8,446 nucleotides of DNA. Source: an uncultured Collinsella sp. GTDB lineage: Bacteria; Actinomycetota; Coriobacteriia; Coriobacteriales; Coriobacteriaceae. Below, piece by piece: positions 6,804-8,446 of the stretch (position 1 is its first letter; every line of letters starts with the position of its first letter). The notes beneath the pieces are model-generated. The model was not told where the DNA came from, searched no databases, and was given only the letters and a program-made list of their open reading frames with translations. The position numbers and the translations under genes are program-made. The DNA is taken from contig CAJLVJ010000064.1 in NCBI GenBank assembly GCA_905210085.1, forward strand, positions 1-8,446, read 5' to 3'.

Positions 6804-7916
6804 GTGGCAGTGAAGCTAGCGCGGCGCATCGAGCTGACAAGCGAGCAACTGGCGGCCTCCGTAGTCCTGACCGGTGCCTCGGCGCTGCGCATGATGCGCG
6901 CCGAGCGCCGACAAATGGGTTACATCAGCTGGAGAGACCTCGATCCCGATGAAGAGCGCCGTGTGCTGCATACATCGTCTCCCTCGGCCGAGGACATCTA
7001 TCTTCCCGATTTGGTGCGGATCGGGGCCGTGAGTGGCGAGGTCCAAGAAGACTTGTGCCTGCTGGTGGGGTCGGCGAAGCAGCGTCGCCGCATGCCTGGT
7101 GCAAGCTGGTCCGTTTGTTCTACAGACCTGCCGGACGCCTCGATTTTGGAGGTGGAGCCGGGGGTGTACAGCTTGTCTCCCGAGGCCCTCTGTGCCGCCG
7201 TTGCGCGCGAAGTCGGCTGTATCCAGGCATTTGCCCTGGCCCAGGAGCTGTGCTCCAAGATTTCGCTGAGCGATCGCGGGCAGTATCTGCCCCCTTACAG
7301 CTCGCCTACCGTGAACAGGCTTGCAAAGGATAAGGACCAGCCGTCAGATGTGGGCTACTTTGAGGTCGAGCCAGTGCTGACGCCCGATCGCCTGGCAGAT
7401 TACCTTGCGGCATGCAAGGGGAGCGCGGCCAAGCAGCTGCGGCGGCTGTGCCCCTTTCTGTCGGAAAACCTGCGCTCACCCATGGAATGCATCATGCTTG
7501 CCATGTTTTCGCTTCCGTTTTCTTATGGCGGATTTGCCTGCGGTCCCTTTAAGACCGACTGCAAGATCGAGTTCGATGACCGCGCGCAGGCAATCTCGGG
7601 GATGCCGCATGCAGTTTGCGATGCGTATCAGGAGGCAGCCCGGTTTGACCTGGAATACAACGGTGAGCTGGGCCATTCCTCCCGGAGGGGACGTATCCAT
7701 GATGAAAAACGCAACACGGGCTTGATTACTATGGGAATCGAGGTCGCGACGGTCAACAACGAAATGCTCTGCGACATGGAAGCGATGGAAGCGCTCGCAT
7801 GGCGCATATACCAACGCATGGGAAAACGATATCAGAATCGTGTAGAGGCTCGTCGAAAGAGGCAAGATGCTCTGCTGAATACGCTCCGAGCGTGCTTTGG
7901 GCTCAAGCCGGCGTAA
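6804..7916 (+). CDS. DUF559/Vsr-like nuclease-fold protein with AbiEi-like N-terminal half (putative)
   Basis: 370 aa from GTG 6804, chosen because AGGGGG (6791-6796) lies 7 nt upstream; the in-frame TTG at 6786 would overlap comF and has no such site. I do not know a named gene for it. The C-terminal part carries SPMECIMLAMFSLP (about 225-238) and ARFDLEYNG (279-287), then H291, D300 and R303, and a Gly-Ile-Glu-Val strand. This order resembles the actinobacterial proteins with SPMET...EYDG...H...D..R...L...G that end in a DUF559/Vsr-like PD-(D/E)XK domain. Here the usual EYDG reads EYNG, with E284 the candidate metal ligand. The N-terminal half has a LLVGSAKQRRRMPG...GVYSLSPEALCAAVA arrangement reminiscent of the AbiEi-like part of those proteins. 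No toxin partner is visible. Family resemblance is recalled, not computed; nuclease activity is unproven. Confidence 0.65.
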   Translation: MAVKLARRIELTSEQLAASVVLTGASALRMMRAERRQMGYISWRDLDPDEERRVLHTSSPSAEDIYLPDLVRIGAVSGEVQEDLCLLVGSAKQRRRMPGASWSVCSTDLPDASILEVEPGVYSLSPEALCAAVAREVGCIQAFALAQELCSKISLSDRGQYLPPYSSPTVNRLAKDKDQPSDVGYFEVEPVLTPDRLADYLAACKGSAAKQLRRLCPFLSENLRSPMECIMLAMFSLPFSYGGFACGPFKTDCKIEFDDRAQAISGMPHAVCDAYQEAARFDLEYNGELGHSSRRGRIHDEKRNTGLITMGIEVATVNNEMLCDMEAMEALAWRIYQRMGKRYQNRVEARRKRQDALLNTLRACFGLKPA

Positions 7917-7945
7917 AACTATGGCTTTATAGGGGGTCTGTTTAT

Positions 7946-7987
7946 ATGCCCTGTGCAAAAAACGGCAAATATGAGTACTGCTATTAG
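7946..7987 (+). CDS. Possible 13-aa ORF at the left repeat arm
   Basis: ATG 7946 has AGGGGGT 8 nt upstream and reads MPCAKNGKYEYCY then TAG. The inverted arm makes a nearly identical peptide start on the other strand from GTG 8174, without a good ribosome site and running on to 61 codons. The good spacing may be chance, or it may be a leader peptide. The reading may simply be a by-product of the repeat. Confidence 0.2.
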   Translation: MPCAKNGKYEYCY

Positions 7988-8173
7988 ATTAGTGACAGCA
8001 AAAATAAAGAAACTTGGGCCGAAAAACTGGATTCAGCGAAGAGATAATAAACGAATGTGGAATATCTTGGCGCCAAGCGGGCTGTGCGGAACTCAAAAAG
8101 GGCTCGTGGGGCGGAAATACGCTGCTACTAAATTGGTAGCAGTACTCATATTTGCCGTTTTTTGCACACGGCA
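7947..8173. repeat. 227-bp element with 37-bp inverted arms (MITE-like)
   Basis: Left arm 7947-7983 pairs with 8137-8173 over 37 positions with one mismatch (7951/8169); 32 bp are perfect, from TGTGCAAAAAACGGC inward through GAGTACTGCTA. The 153-nt centre has no credible ORF and is A/T-richer than the flanking genes. A smaller hairpin, CTGCTAC (8122-8128) with GTAGCAG (8136-8142), shares the right arm and would compete with the long fold. I see no clear target-site duplication at the ends, so the true borders may differ. A short non-autonomous transposable element is the favoured reading. Confidence 0.75.
8066..8077. repeat. 12-bp perfect palindrome inside the element
   Basis: CTTGGCGCCAAG reads the same on both strands. 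It could be a dimeric protein site or chance; nothing nearby decides. Confidence 0.5.
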
Positions 8174-8218
8174 CCCTGAGACGGGTGCCCCGGAGCTCCC
8201 CGTGGGGGGAGCTCCGGG
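8170..8218. terminator. Two adjacent GC-rich hairpins, possible terminator
   Basis: Hairpin one: GGCACCC (8170-8176) with GGGTGCC (8183-8189). Hairpin two: a perfect 13-bp stem, 8189-8201 with 8206-8218 and loop GTGG, containing GGAGCTCC in each arm. No T tract follows on either strand, so it is not a classical intrinsic terminator. Its place after the last gene and before a new promoter makes transcript termination or 3'-end protection likely. Confidence 0.45.
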
Positions 8219-8290
8219 CTTCATGGGGGCACGAATGGTCCGCCCCGACCTGCGAAATCTGTGCTCGCGATGCGAATAACGTCCCTAACC

Positions 8291-8319
8291 TTAAACTATA
8301 GCTTGAACTTAGCTATAAT
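8291..8319 (+). promoter_or_regulatory. Promoter with -10 TATAAT and overlapping inverted repeat
   Basis: TATAAT at 8314-8319 is a perfect -10. TTAAAC (8291-8296) is 17 nt upstream but matches the -35 consensus poorly. TATAGCT (8297-8303) and AGCTATA (8311-8317) form an inverted repeat with a 7-nt centre that covers the spacer and part of the -10, a typical place for a repressor operator. Transcription would start near 8326 and run out of the window. Confidence 0.55.
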
Positions 8320-8325
8320 GCGCTA

Positions 8326-8431
8326 CGTTCCTGCCAGGCTGTGGTTGCGGACGGACGAAATGCCCATCCTAGTCCAAGACAGACGCGGTCAAAGGGATCC
8401 ACGTAAGCGACCGCGTGCGCGCGGCGCGATC
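8326..8431 (+). promoter_or_regulatory. Structured 5' leader (identity unknown)
   Basis: Downstream of the 8314 promoter, ACGCGGTC (8383-8390) pairs perfectly with GACCGCGT (8409-8416) around an 18-nt loop, and the sequence up to 8431 is rich in GCGC. The frame from ATG 8360 is open but uses rare AGA, AGG and CTA codons, which favours noncoding leader over gene. It may be a cis-regulatory leader of the gene to the right; I do not recognise a known riboswitch class. Confidence 0.35.
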
Positions 8432-8446
8432 ATGGCGCGTCCTAGA
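8432..8446 (+). CDS. Possible 5' end of the next gene, cut by the window
   Basis: ATG 8432 begins MARPR and continues past the edge. There is no recognisable Shine-Dalgarno sequence before it. ATG 8360 is in the same frame and would add 24 residues. A start of the form ARPR following a structured leader is compatible with translation initiation factor IF3, whose N terminus often reads PRINEEIR, but five codons cannot establish this. Treat it as a pointer only. Confidence 0.2.

Larger units (their letters stand above)
7917..8446. other. 530-bp intergenic block without a long gene
   Basis: After the nuclease-like gene there is no convincing long coding region. From left to right it holds a possible 13-codon ORF, a long inverted-repeat element (A/T-richer than the genes), a 12-bp palindrome inside it, two GC-rich hairpins, a promoter with an inverted repeat over the -10, and a structured leader. 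Short open frames here (61-108 codons on either strand) start inside the repeat arms and look spurious. Confidence 0.7.

Noticed and set aside
7947..8173. CRISPR array
   Set aside because: There are only two arms, in inverted orientation, with no regular direct repeats or spacers.
7953..8279. 108-codon + strand frame and the 61-codon minus frame 7989-8174
   Set aside because: Both run through the inverted-repeat element, the first also through the GC hairpins; there is no good ribosome site and the products show no domain character.
8326..8446. Known RNA such as tmRNA, RNase P RNA or SRP RNA
   Set aside because: None of the conserved signatures of these RNAs that I can recall are present in the visible part.

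Overview
The window looks like chromosomal DNA from a high-GC actinobacterium of the class Coriobacteriia, most likely Collinsella or a close relative. This is inferred from the gene set, GC-rich codon use, frequent GTG/TTG starts and the sequence flavour of the proteins; no 16S or other marker is present. Most of it is housekeeping: the topA 3' end, tmk, holB, a ricT/yaaT (PSP1) homologue and comF, all on the + strand.

Layout. 1-1008 is the 3' part of a type IA DNA topoisomerase gene with four C-terminal zinc ribbons and a Lys-rich tail, followed by a strong GC hairpin (1042-1079). 1172-2146 on the minus strand encodes a zinc-ribbon, single-pass membrane protein with a very acidic exported part. 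It sits between topA and tmk and is bracketed by two related inverted-repeat elements of identical length (69 bp; 1086-1154 and 2215-2283). 2386-5883 is a tight operon, tmk-holB-ricT: one base separates tmk and holB, and holB overlaps ricT by 10 bases. The order recalls the Bacillus tmk-(yaaQ-yaaR)-holB-yaaT cluster. The RicT homologue carries a long Arg/Gly/Glu-rich disordered tail.

5884-5985 is a short spacer with a candidate promoter and a 15-bp hairpin that buries the Shine-Dalgarno sequence of comF. comF (5986-6792, TTG start) is followed 11 bases later by a 370-aa protein whose C-terminal half resembles the DUF559/Vsr-like nuclease fold and whose N-terminal half resembles AbiEi-type proteins.

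7917-8446 has no long gene. It holds an A/T-richer, MITE-like element with 37-bp inverted arms (7947-8173), two GC-rich hairpins (8170-8218), a perfect TATAAT box overlapping an inverted repeat (8297-8319), and a structured leader running toward a gene that begins at or beyond the right edge.

Together the named genes serve DNA topology, dTTP supply, clamp loading, RNA processing and DNA uptake. The less ordinary content is the repeat elements, the occluded comF ribosome binding site, the nuclease-like protein and the 3' noncoding block.
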